DNA from: an uncultured Coriobacteriales bacterium
Lineage (GTDB): Bacteria; Actinomycetota; Coriobacteriia; Coriobacteriales; UMGS124
DNA length: 64,000 nt
Direction of reading: 5' to 3'
Assembly: GCA_902464015.1 (NCBI GenBank)
Contig: CABQHM010000006.1
Coordinates: 1-64,000 of the forward strand
This document shows positions 16,135 to 24,367 of the stretch, in pieces. Both the position numbers and the translations under genes were made by a program. How positions within the stretch are numbered: position 1 is the stretch's first letter; every line of letters starts with the position of its first letter. Under the pieces are notes generated by a model, which saw nothing but the letters and a program-made list of their open reading frames with translations, was not told the origin of the DNA and did not search any database.

Positions 16135-17325
16135 ATGAACTCTCCCCACATCATCGTCGTGGGGGCCGGCGCCTCGGGTTTGGCTTGCGCAATCGCCGCA
16201 GCTGAGTCCGGGGCGTCCGTTTCTGTCTTTGAGGCAGGCCCCCGCCCCGGACGCTCCATCATGGCCTCAGGCAACGGTCGCTGCAACTTCTGCAACGCCG
16301 ACCTTGGAAGCGGCCGCTACAACGACCCGACATTCGTCCAGCGTGCCTTCGAGGCGTGTGCGGACGGCCCCGTGCCCGAGGTTCTCGGCTTCTTCGAGCG
16401 CCTGGGGCTGTGGCATACCTGCGACGAGGAGGGGCGTTACTTCCCCCGCTCGCGCTGCGCCGCGTCGGTGCTCGACGTGCTGCTCAATCGCATCGACGAG
16501 CTGGGCGTGCGCCTGTGGATTGAGTCGCGCGTGAGCTCGGTTGCCTGCAGCGCCGGGCGTTGGACCGTCGAGCTTGAGGATGGGCAGACGTTTGAGGCCG
16601 ACAGGGTGGTGTGGTGTGCGGGCGGCCAGTCGGCCGGCTTGCTTGCCGACATGTGCGACCTCGAGCTCTGCTCGCAGACGCGCGTCCTGTGCCCCATCGC
16701 GACTTCTCCCAAGCCTGCCCGCGACCTCGACGGCGCGCGCTTCACCTGCCGCGTCAGCGTGGAGCATGCAGGGGAGCCTGTGTTCAACGAGGTGGGCGAG
16801 GTGCTCATGCGCAAGTACGGCGTCTCGGGCATCGTCGTCTTTGACGCCTCACGCTATGCCCATCCGGGCGACCGGCTTTCGATAGACCTTGCCCCCGAGA
16901 TGGGCGAAGACGAGCTCCGTCGTGACCTGCTGCGCCGCGTCGAGGCCGCCGAGGCCTCGGGCGATGTGGCATTTGCGCGTCTGCACCTGCTTGACGGCAC
17001 CGTTCAGCCCAAGGTGGCCGCGCATCTGATGGAGCGCGTGTGCGGCCGCGACGGCGACCGACCCTGCGACGTCGATAGGCTCTGCTGTCTGCTGAAGAGG
17101 TGGGAGTTCCGCGTCGAATCCCTCATGGAGGGCGACCAGGCCCAGGTCACGCGCGGCGGCATTGCGACCTCTCAGGTGGATCCGCTCACGTTTGCATGCG
17201 CCGATGTGCCCGGCCTTTTCATTTGCGGAGAGGCCCTTGATGTGGACGGCATGTGCGGTGGATTGAACCTGGCGTGGGCTTGGGTCAGCGGCATGCACGC
17301 GGGAAGGGCAAGCGCGGTATCATAG
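16135..17325 (+). CDS. HI0933/BaiN-family FAD-dependent oxidoreductase
   Basis: Flavoprotein of unknown substrate, 396 residues. N-terminal dinucleotide-binding motif VVGAGASGLACAIAAAESG (about 8-26), then ASGNGRCNFCNADL, the hallmark of the HI0933 (aminoacetone oxidase-like/BaiN) family. The C-terminal motif GGIATSQVDP and FICGEALDVDGMCGGLNLAWAWVSG close the FAD site. BaiN from gut clostridia reduces bile-acid intermediates, but most relatives are uncharacterised, so I assign no substrate. It starts 27 bases after mrp behind AAGGATTGAT. Confidence 0.85.
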   Translation: MNSPHIIVVGAGASGLACAIAAAESGASVSVFEAGPRPGRSIMASGNGRCNFCNADLGSGRYNDPTFVQRAFEACADGPVPEVLGFFERLGLWHTCDEEGRYFPRSRCAASVLDVLLNRIDELGVRLWIESRVSSVACSAGRWTVELEDGQTFEADRVVWCAGGQSAGLLADMCDLELCSQTRVLCPIATSPKPARDLDGARFTCRVSVEHAGEPVFNEVGEVLMRKYGVSGIVVFDASRYAHPGDRLSIDLAPEMGEDELRRDLLRRVEAAEASGDVAFARLHLLDGTVQPKVAAHLMERVCGRDGDRPCDVDRLCCLLKRWEFRVESLMEGDQAQVTRGGIATSQVDPLTFACADVPGLFICGEALDVDGMCGGLNLAWAWVSGMHAGRASAVS

Positions 17326-17326
17326 G

Positions 17327-17449
17327 CACGACTGTCGTGATAGCAACTCGGGAGCTGCTGCGATGAGACAGTCGAGGACGATGTGCGCGAGTTGCGCGCT
17401 GTCTTCGACGGTCTGGTCGCAGCAGCTCCCCGCTAATTTTACAGGGAGC
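17327..17449 (+). promoter_or_regulatory. putative cis-acting RNA switch over the ribosome-binding site of the next flavoprotein gene
   Basis: A long hairpin with perfect 14-bp arms, GGGAGCTGCTGCGA (17350-17363) and TCGCAGCAGCTCCC (17417-17430), has an inner stem with one mismatch (GACAGTCGA against TCGACGGTC). The end of its right arm, GCTCCC (17425-17430), can instead pair with GGGAGC (17444-17449), which contains the Shine-Dalgarno 5 bases before the ATG. The two pairings exclude each other, the layout of a sequestor/anti-sequestor switch. A small CACGAC-T-GTCGTG dyad (17327-17339) at the 5' side can also pair with ACAGTCG inside the hairpin. Confidence 0.6.
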
Positions 17450-17453
17450 GCCG

Positions 17454-19118
17454 ATGATCGAGATACGCAACCTCAAGCTCGCCCTTTCCGGTGGCAAGGC
17501 GACGGGCGTCGCCTATGACGCCGACCTGCTCCGTCTGGCCGTGAGCCGCAAGCTGGGCATCGACGTTTCCGACATCGACGCCTGCAGCGTGGCCCGTCGT
17601 GCCGTCGATGCCCGCAAGCGAGGCGACATCCACTATGTCGCAAGTGTGCGTGCCTCGCTGCATGAAGGCGCCGCTTGCGAAGAGCGCCTCGTTGCAAGCC
17701 TTGCGACCAACGATGTCGTGCTTGCCAAGGAAGCCTCTTACGAGGCCCCCAAGCTCGAGGCCGGTCATACGGTCGCGCGCCCCGTCGTTGTGGGCGCAGG
17801 CCCCGCGGGCCTGTTTGCCGCGCTCAGCCTGGCACAGGCGGGCATGGCGCCCATCCTTATTGAGCGCGGCGCTCCAGCCGAGCAGCGCAGCCGCGACGTG
17901 GCGAAGTTCGCCGCGACCGGCAAGCTCAACACGCAGAGCAACATCCAGTTCGGCGCAGGCGGTGCCGGCACCTTCTCCGACGGCAAGCTCACCACGGGCA
18001 CGAACGCCCCCGAGCATACCTGGATTCTCAAGACCTTTGTCGAGGCGGGTGCGTCCTCCGACATCCTCTGGCAGGCGATGCCTCACATCGGAAGCGACGT
18101 GCTTCCCGGTGTGGTGGACAAGCTCGTCGAGCGTATCCGCGAAGCTGGCGGCGACGTGCGCTGGTACACGAGGATGTGCGAGCTCGTCGTCGAGCAGGGC
18201 TGCCTTGCGGGTGTGCGCGTGGCCGTCGAGGCGCCCGGCCGCCCCGCCAAGTTCGAGGAGATCCGCTGCTCCCAGGCGATCCTTGCGTGCGGCCATTCGG
18301 CCCGCGACGTGTTCTCCCAGCTCAAGGAGCAGGGTCTCACTCTCGAGCCCAAGGTATTCTCCATGGGTGTGCGTATCGAGCATCCTCAGAACATGATCAA
18401 CAAGGTCCAGTACGGCGGCATCGCCAACAGCGACGCGCTGCCCGTGGCCTCCTACAAGCTCAGCTGCCACCTCAAGGACGGCAGGGGCGTTTACAGCTTC
18501 TGCATGTGTCCCGGCGGCACGATTGTGGCCGCGGCGAGCGAAGAGGGCGGCGTCGTCACGAACGGCATGAGCGAGTTTGCCCGCGACGGCCGCAACGCCA
18601 ACTCCGGTTTTCTGGCCAACGTCCTCCCCGAAGACATCCCCGGCATCGCCGATGACCCGCTTGCCGGCGTCGCACTCCAGCGCCGCTGCGAGCAGGCCGC
18701 CTTTGCGGCCGGTGGCGGGGACTACAAGGCGCCCGCCCAGCTCCTTACCGATTTCCGCGCCAAGGTTGCCTCGCGCGGTGCGGGGCACGTCCAGCCTACC
18801 TATCCTCTGGGCGTGAAGTGGGGCAGCGTCGGCAAGTGCCTGCCTGATTTCGTTGACCGCGCGCTTCGTGCGGCCGTCCCCATCTTCGCCAAGCGCCTTG
18901 AGGGATTCGACCGCATGGACGCCGTGCTCACCGGTGTGGAGACGCGCTCCTCGTCGCCCGTGCGCATTGTGCGTCGCTCCGACGACCTCGTGAGCGTCGA
19001 CGTCGAGGGCCTGTACCCCTGCGGTGAGGGAGCGGGCTATGCCGGTGGCATCATGAGCGCCGCGGCTGACGGCCTGCGTTGCGCCGCCGCCGTGGTCCGC
19101 GCTGCCAACGCCCGTTAG
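17454..19118 (+). CDS. COG2509-type FAD-dependent dehydrogenase
   Basis: Uncharacterised flavoprotein of 554 residues. The N-terminal ~95 residues form the small domain typical of this group (SVARRAVDARKRGDIHYVASV). The FAD-binding motif VVGAGPAGLFAALSLAQAG follows at about 106-124, then GKLNTQSNIQFGAGGAGTFSDGKL, split over about 155-178, the family fingerprint. The C-terminal FAD motif is YPCGEGAGYAGGIMSAAADG. Family members often sit alone and lack a known reaction; no substrate is proposed. ATG at 17454 follows GGGAG, which may be masked by an alternative hairpin. Probably transcribed on from the preceding flavoprotein gene. Confidence 0.88.
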   Translation: MIEIRNLKLALSGGKATGVAYDADLLRLAVSRKLGIDVSDIDACSVARRAVDARKRGDIHYVASVRASLHEGAACEERLVASLATNDVVLAKEASYEAPKLEAGHTVARPVVVGAGPAGLFAALSLAQAGMAPILIERGAPAEQRSRDVAKFAATGKLNTQSNIQFGAGGAGTFSDGKLTTGTNAPEHTWILKTFVEAGASSDILWQAMPHIGSDVLPGVVDKLVERIREAGGDVRWYTRMCELVVEQGCLAGVRVAVEAPGRPAKFEEIRCSQAILACGHSARDVFSQLKEQGLTLEPKVFSMGVRIEHPQNMINKVQYGGIANSDALPVASYKLSCHLKDGRGVYSFCMCPGGTIVAAASEEGGVVTNGMSEFARDGRNANSGFLANVLPEDIPGIADDPLAGVALQRRCEQAAFAAGGGDYKAPAQLLTDFRAKVASRGAGHVQPTYPLGVKWGSVGKCLPDFVDRALRAAVPIFAKRLEGFDRMDAVLTGVETRSSSPVRIVRRSDDLVSVDVEGLYPCGEGAGYAGGIMSAAADGLRCAAAVVRAANAR

Positions 19119-19127
19119 GCTCTTTCC

Positions 19128-19150
19128 GGGCGTGTGGCCTCCACACGCCC
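19128..19150 (+). other. hairpin before uvrA
   Basis: Perfect 10-bp arms GGGCGTGTGG and CCACACGCCC with a CCT loop, 22 bases before the uvrA start. No T-run follows, so either a weak terminator or a 5' leader stem. Confidence 0.5.
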
Positions 19151-19172
19151 GTTGCAATTAGAGGTGCATGCA

Positions 19173-22043
19173 ATGACACAAGAAAACATCGTCATCCGAG
19201 GTGCGCGCGAGCACAACCTCAAGGACGTCTCGCTTGAGATTCCCCGCGACAAGCTCGTGGTCATCACGGGCCTTTCCGGTTCGGGCAAGAGCTCGCTGGC
19301 CTTCGACACCATCTTCGCCGAGGGTCAGCGCCGCTACGTCGAGTCGCTCTCGAGCTATGCCCGCATGTTCTTGGGACAGATGGACAAGCCCGACGTCGAC
19401 AGCATCGAGGGCCTGTCCCCGGCTGTCTCCATCGACCAGAAGACGACGTCGAAAAACCCCCGCTCCACCGTGGGCACGGTGACGGAAATCTATGACTACC
19501 TGCGACTTCTGTACGCCCGCATCGGTACGCCGCACTGCCCTGAGTGCGGCCGTGTCATCGAGCGCCAGACGACCGACCAGGTCGCCGACAAGATCGCCCA
19601 GGCCGCTGCGGGTCGCAAGGCGCTGGTGCTCGCCCCTGTCGTGCGCGGCCGCAAGGGCGAGTACACGAAGCTTTTCGAGGACCTGCGCGCCGAGGGCTTT
19701 GCCCGTGTGCGTGTCGACGGCGAGGTCATCCGCCTCGACGACCAGGAAAGCGTGACGCTCGACAAGAAGTTCAAGCACACCATCGAGGTCGTTGTCGACC
19801 GTATCGCCGTCAAGGACGGGTCGCTGGGCCGCATCGCCCAGGCCGTCGAGACGGCGACGCGCCTGGCTCAGGGCAACGTCGCCGTGTGGCTCATGGAGGA
19901 AGGGGAGCGCCCCGGCGAGCTGCTCGAATACTCGCTTGCCCTGGCGTGCCCCCAGCATGGCCACTCCATCGACGACCTGCAGCCGCGTGACTTCTCGTTC
20001 AACGCCCCCTACGGCGCGTGCCCCGAGTGCGACGGCCTGGGCGTCCATCGCGTCATCGACGTCGACCACCTGGTGAGCGCGCCCGACAAGCCCATCGGCC
20101 ACGGCGCCCTGGGCAACATCTTCAACATGAGCAACTATTGGCCGCAGGTGCTCGACGCCGTTGCCGTCCATTTGGGCTACGACCCCGACGTGACCTGGAA
20201 CGAGATTTCCCCAGACGCCCGCAAGGTGTTCATCGAGGGTCTGGGCGACAAGAAGATCGACGTTTCCTATCGTACGCTCGACGGGCGCGACACAGGCTGG
20301 CAGGCGACCTTCCCGGGCCTTGCGTACATTTTGATGACGCGCTACACCGAGTCGGACAACGAGAAGCTGCGTGAGCGCATCGAGCCGTTCATCATCGAGC
20401 AGCCCTGCTCCTCGTGCCACGGCGCCCGCCTCAAGCCCGAGATCCTTGCCGTCACGGTGGGCGACAAGTCCATCTACGACGTGTGCTGCATGTCCACAAG
20501 GGACGCCCTGGCATTCTTCGAGGGCCTTACCCTGACCGAGCGCGAGAGCTTCATTGGTGCGCGCATCGTCAAGGAGATCGTGGAGCGCCTGCGCTTCCTG
20601 GTGGACGTGGGCCTGGGCTATCTCACGCTTGAGCGTTCCGCCACGACCCTTTCAGGCGGTGAGGCACAGCGCATCCGCCTGGCCACGCAGATCGGCGCCG
20701 GCCTCATGGGCGTGCTCTACATTCTCGACGAGCCCAGCATCGGCCTTCACCAGCGAGACAACGACCGCCTCATCGCCACGCTGCGCCACCTGCGCGACCT
20801 GGGCAACACGGTCGTGGTGGTGGAGCACGACGAGGACACCATCCGCGCGGCCGACTTCGTGGTGGACATGGGCCCGGGTGCCGGCGAACGCGGCGGACAA
20901 GTGGTCGCGGCCGGCACGCCCGCGCAGATTGCCGCCTCGTCTGAGTCGCTCACCGGTGCCTACCTGCGCGGATCGCGCATGATCGAGCTGCCCCAGGAGC
21001 GCCGCCACCCCGAGCGCGGATCCATCACGCTGCGCGGCGCCACCGCCAACAACCTCAAGGACGTCACCGTGAGCGTTCCCATCGGCACCCTCACGGTTGT
21101 GACGGGAGTCTCCGGTTCGGGCAAAAGCTCGCTGGTAACCGACACACTGGCCCCTGCGCTCACCAACGCCATCCAGCGCTCCATGCGTCCCGTCGGCCCC
21201 TACAAGGGCCTCGAGGGGCTCGAGCTCATCGACAAGGTCATCGACATCGACCAGACCCCCATCGGGCGCACGCCGCGCTCGAACCCCGCCACCTACATCG
21301 GCCTGTGGGACGACCTGCGCAACCTCTTTGCGAGTGTCCCGGAGTCCAAGGCCCGCGGCTACGCCCCCGGTCGTTTCAGCTTCAACGTGTCGGGCGGCCG
21401 CTGCGAGGCGTGCAAGGGCGACGGCCAGATCAAGATCGAGATGCACTTCCTGCCCGACGTGTACGTGCCCTGCGAGCAGTGCGGCGGCAAGCGCTACAAC
21501 CGCGAGACGCTCCAGGTGCTCTACCGCGGCAAGTCGATCTCCGACGTGCTCGAGATGACCGTGGAGGAGGCCCTCGTCTTCTTTGCGGCCATCCCCTCCA
21601 TCAAGCGCAAGCTCCAGACTCTGCACGACGTGGGCCTGGGCTATGTGCGCCTGGGCCAGCCTGCCACGACGCTTTCGGGCGGCGAGGCGCAGCGCGTGAA
21701 GCTGGCCAAGGAGCTGCACCGCAGGCCGACAGGCAAGACGTTCTACATCCTTGACGAGCCTACCACGGGCCTGCACTTCGAGGACGTTCGCCAGCTTCTC
21801 ATCGTGCTGCAGCGCCTTGTTGACGCCGGCAACACGGTGCTTGTCATCGAGCACAACCTCGACGTCATCAAAGTGGCCGACCATATCATCGACCTCGGCC
21901 CCGAGGGCGGCGACGGCGGCGGCACGATTGTCGCGACCGGTACCCCCGAGGAGGTCTGCACGGTCCCCGAGAGCATCACGGGACGGTTCCTCGCGCCCAT
22001 TCTCGAGCGCGACCGCGCCCGCATGGAAGGACGTATGCAATGA
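19173..22043 (+). CDS. uvrA: UvrABC system protein A (damage-recognition ATPase)
   Basis: Dimeric ABC-type ATPase that finds DNA lesions and loads UvrB. 956 residues. Two nucleotide-binding modules, each with Walker A (GLSGSGKSSLAFDTI near 30, GVSGSGKSSLVTDTL near 645) and signature (LSGGEAQRIRLA, LSGGEAQRVKLA). Zinc modules show as CPECGR, CPECDG and the pair CEACKG/CEQCGG. ATG at 19173 after GAGGTGCATGCA is chosen; the frame reaches 13 codons further up through the hairpin. It heads a likely operon: ybaK overlaps its stop by 4 bases (ATGA), then murJ and an ABC-F gene. Confidence 0.97.
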   Translation: MTQENIVIRGAREHNLKDVSLEIPRDKLVVITGLSGSGKSSLAFDTIFAEGQRRYVESLSSYARMFLGQMDKPDVDSIEGLSPAVSIDQKTTSKNPRSTVGTVTEIYDYLRLLYARIGTPHCPECGRVIERQTTDQVADKIAQAAAGRKALVLAPVVRGRKGEYTKLFEDLRAEGFARVRVDGEVIRLDDQESVTLDKKFKHTIEVVVDRIAVKDGSLGRIAQAVETATRLAQGNVAVWLMEEGERPGELLEYSLALACPQHGHSIDDLQPRDFSFNAPYGACPECDGLGVHRVIDVDHLVSAPDKPIGHGALGNIFNMSNYWPQVLDAVAVHLGYDPDVTWNEISPDARKVFIEGLGDKKIDVSYRTLDGRDTGWQATFPGLAYILMTRYTESDNEKLRERIEPFIIEQPCSSCHGARLKPEILAVTVGDKSIYDVCCMSTRDALAFFEGLTLTERESFIGARIVKEIVERLRFLVDVGLGYLTLERSATTLSGGEAQRIRLATQIGAGLMGVLYILDEPSIGLHQRDNDRLIATLRHLRDLGNTVVVVEHDEDTIRAADFVVDMGPGAGERGGQVVAAGTPAQIAASSESLTGAYLRGSRMIELPQERRHPERGSITLRGATANNLKDVTVSVPIGTLTVVTGVSGSGKSSLVTDTLAPALTNAIQRSMRPVGPYKGLEGLELIDKVIDIDQTPIGRTPRSNPATYIGLWDDLRNLFASVPESKARGYAPGRFSFNVSGGRCEACKGDGQIKIEMHFLPDVYVPCEQCGGKRYNRETLQVLYRGKSISDVLEMTVEEALVFFAAIPSIKRKLQTLHDVGLGYVRLGQPATTLSGGEAQRVKLAKELHRRPTGKTFYILDEPTTGLHFEDVRQLLIVLQRLVDAGNTVLVIEHNLDVIKVADHIIDLGPEGGDGGGTIVATGTPEEVCTVPESITGRFLAPILERDRARMEGRMQ

Positions 22044-22546
22044 CGCGCGGCAAACGCGAGCAAGCAGGCTCGAAAACCAACGCCATGCGAGCGCTCGACA
22101 ACGCGGGCATCGCCTATGAGTACCTTGCCTACGAGGTGGAAGACGAGACGAGCACGGGCATCGGCGTGCGCGTCGCGCTTGCCACGGGCGAGGACCCCGA
22201 CGCCAGCTTCAAGACGCTCGTGTGCGTCTCGCCGCGCAAGACCTACTCAGTCTTCTGCATCCCCGTCGCCTGCGAGCTCGACCTCAAGAAGGCGGCGCGT
22301 GCGGCGGGCGAGAAGTCGCTGGCGCTGCTCAACTGGCATGACCTGCCGGCAGTGACCGGGTATGTGCGCGGCGGCACGTCGCCGCTGGGCATGAAGAAGG
22401 AGTTCCCCACGTTCATCGACGAGACCGCCCAGCTCTTTGACCGCATCTCAATCTCCGGCGGCAAGATTGGCGCGAAGCTTGTCTTGGACCCTGTGGAGCT
22501 TGCGAACTTCTGCCATGCGGCGTTTCTCGACTTGGTGGAGGGGTGA
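22040..22546 (+). CDS. ybaK: Cys-tRNA(Pro)/Cys-tRNA(Cys) deacylase YbaK/EbsC
   Basis: Hydrolyses tRNA-Pro mischarged with cysteine. 168 residues, single YbaK/ProX domain. Landmarks: TNAMRALDNAGIAYEYLAYE, FKTLVC, KKAARAAGEK (catalytic Lys region), GYVRGGTSPLGMKKEFPTFID and the C-terminal SGGKIGAKLVLDP. The start overlaps the uvrA stop in ATGA, so it is translationally coupled. Its own stop overlaps the murJ start. Confidence 0.93.
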   Translation: MTRGKREQAGSKTNAMRALDNAGIAYEYLAYEVEDETSTGIGVRVALATGEDPDASFKTLVCVSPRKTYSVFCIPVACELDLKKAARAAGEKSLALLNWHDLPAVTGYVRGGTSPLGMKKEFPTFIDETAQLFDRISISGGKIGAKLVLDPVELANFCHAAFLDLVEG

Positions 22547-24366
22547 TGCGGGTGTCGGAGCACGAGGAGTACGTACCCCGGCACATGAGGCCCGCGGGCG
22601 TCACGGAACCCGCGCCACAGCCTTCCTGCACCCCCGCGCATATGGGCGTTGCCGCGGGCACTGCCCCGGTGGCGGCTGGTTCGACGGCTGCCCCCGCCCA
22701 CATGCGGGTCTCTGAGCAGCCTGCGAGCACGGCCTCGCCCGAGACGGAGTCGGAGTCCGACCGCCAGGCGCGCGTGGGCCGCTCGCAGCTTCTCATCAGC
22801 GTGTGCGTGGCCATCTCGCGCATCACGGGCTTCATCCGCACATGGGCCATGGGCCTTGCGATGGGCACGACCCTGCTCAGCTCGTCGTACCAGGTGGCGT
22901 GCAACCTGCCCAACCAGCTCTACGAGCTTGTCATGGGCGGCATGCTCGTGACGGCGTTTTTGCCCGTGTACGTGAGCCTGCGCAAACGCGAGGGCGAGGA
23001 GCGCGCCAACCAGTACGCAAGCACCCTCATGGGCATCGTCCTGGTCTTTTTGGGCGTCGTGGCGCTGCTTGCCACGCTTTTTGCCCCGCAGGTCGTGTGG
23101 ACGCAGATGTTCTTCAGCTCTTCGGGCGACCGCGAGCTCGTTGTCTACTTCTTCCGGTTCTTCGCGGTGCAGCTGCTCTTCTACGGCGTGTCTGCGGTGG
23201 CGGGAGGCCTGCTCAACTCGCGCAGCGACTACTTCTGGAGCTCGGCGGCGCCCATCGCCAACAACATCGTCGTCATCTTTGCGATGTTCGTGTACTACTT
23301 TGTGTCGGCCGACAACCCCGACTTCGCCAAGCTCGTGCTGGCCGTGGGAACGCCTTTGGGCGTGTTTGTGCAGATGGCGATGCAGGTGCCTGCGCTTGCC
23401 AAGAACGGCGTGCATCTCAGGCCGTGGCGCATCAACCTGCACGACCCCGCCCTGCGTGAGACGCTTGCGTTGGGCATCCCCACCATCGTCGTGACACTGT
23501 GCTCGTTTGCCACGGTGAGCGTGCAGAACGCCGCCGCCATGGCGGTGAGCGACGCAGGGTCGTCGGTGCTCTACTATGCGCGCCAGTGGTTCACGCTGCC
23601 GTATGCGTTCCTTGCGGTGCCCGTCACCACGACGCTGTTTACCGAGCTTGCGGGCATGGTCGCCGACCGCGACGATGCCGCGGTGCGTCGCACCATCGTC
23701 TCGGGCACCCAGCAGAACTTCTTCTCGATGGTGCCGTTCATGCTCTACCTCATCGTGTTTGCCGTGCCGCTCGTGTCACTCTTCCGCGCGGGCAGTTTCG
23801 ACTGGACGAGTGTGAGCCTCGTGAGCGGCTATCTTGCCGTCATGGCGCTGAGCCTGCCGTTCTATGCATGCTTCCTGTTCATGCAGAAGGTCTTCAGCGC
23901 GCTGCGTGCCATGAAGCAGTATGCGGTGTGCAACCTCGTCGTTTCGGTCGTCCAGGTCGTGCTCACTATCGTGTTGTGCCTGGGCGCCGGTTCCTGGGGC
24001 GGCTTTGGCCTGGCCGGCGTCGCCGTCGCCCAGATAGCGTTCTTCGTCTTGGGCACCGTGTGGTGCTACGCCTACCTGAGCAAGCGTCTGGGCGGCATCG
24101 GACTGGGGACGCTTGTGGGGTCGTTTATGTCCTCGCTTCTCGTGGGCGCCGCCGGCGCCGCCGTGGGCGCGGTGTTGCTCTGGGCGCTTCAGGCCTTCGT
24201 CATGCCCATCGAGGCTGGCGGCATTCCCTGGGCGCTCGCGTGCATCGTGGTGGGCGGCCTTGCAAGTCTTGTCGTGACCTATGGCCTGGGCGTGGTGCTC
24301 CATGTCCCCGGCAGTGCGTTCATCGGCCGTATCGTGGCCCGATTCCTTCCGAGAAAGGCAAACTAG
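22546..24366 (+). CDS. murJ: lipid II flippase MurJ with long N-terminal extension
   Basis: Flips the peptidoglycan precursor lipid II across the membrane. 606 residues. The MurJ core starts near residue 79 (RSQLLISVCVAISRITGFIRTW) with about 14 membrane segments; NLPNQLYELVMGGMLVTAFLPV is characteristic. The first ~78 residues are hydrophilic, rich in Ala, Pro, Ser and Glu, and contain a partial repeat: MRVSEH at 1-6 and MRVSEQ at 53-58. The start sits in TGATG overlapping the ybaK stop; a GTG one codon earlier is equally possible, and ATG at 22702 would give a protein without the extension but lacks a ribosome-binding site. Confidence 0.93.
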   Translation: MRVSEHEEYVPRHMRPAGVTEPAPQPSCTPAHMGVAAGTAPVAAGSTAAPAHMRVSEQPASTASPETESESDRQARVGRSQLLISVCVAISRITGFIRTWAMGLAMGTTLLSSSYQVACNLPNQLYELVMGGMLVTAFLPVYVSLRKREGEERANQYASTLMGIVLVFLGVVALLATLFAPQVVWTQMFFSSSGDRELVVYFFRFFAVQLLFYGVSAVAGGLLNSRSDYFWSSAAPIANNIVVIFAMFVYYFVSADNPDFAKLVLAVGTPLGVFVQMAMQVPALAKNGVHLRPWRINLHDPALRETLALGIPTIVVTLCSFATVSVQNAAAMAVSDAGSSVLYYARQWFTLPYAFLAVPVTTTLFTELAGMVADRDDAAVRRTIVSGTQQNFFSMVPFMLYLIVFAVPLVSLFRAGSFDWTSVSLVSGYLAVMALSLPFYACFLFMQKVFSALRAMKQYAVCNLVVSVVQVVLTIVLCLGAGSWGGFGLAGVAVAQIAFFVLGTVWCYAYLSKRLGGIGLGTLVGSFMSSLLVGAAGAAVGAVLLWALQAFVMPIEAGGIPWALACIVVGGLASLVVTYGLGVVLHVPGSAFIGRIVARFLPRKAN

Positions 24367-24367
24367 C

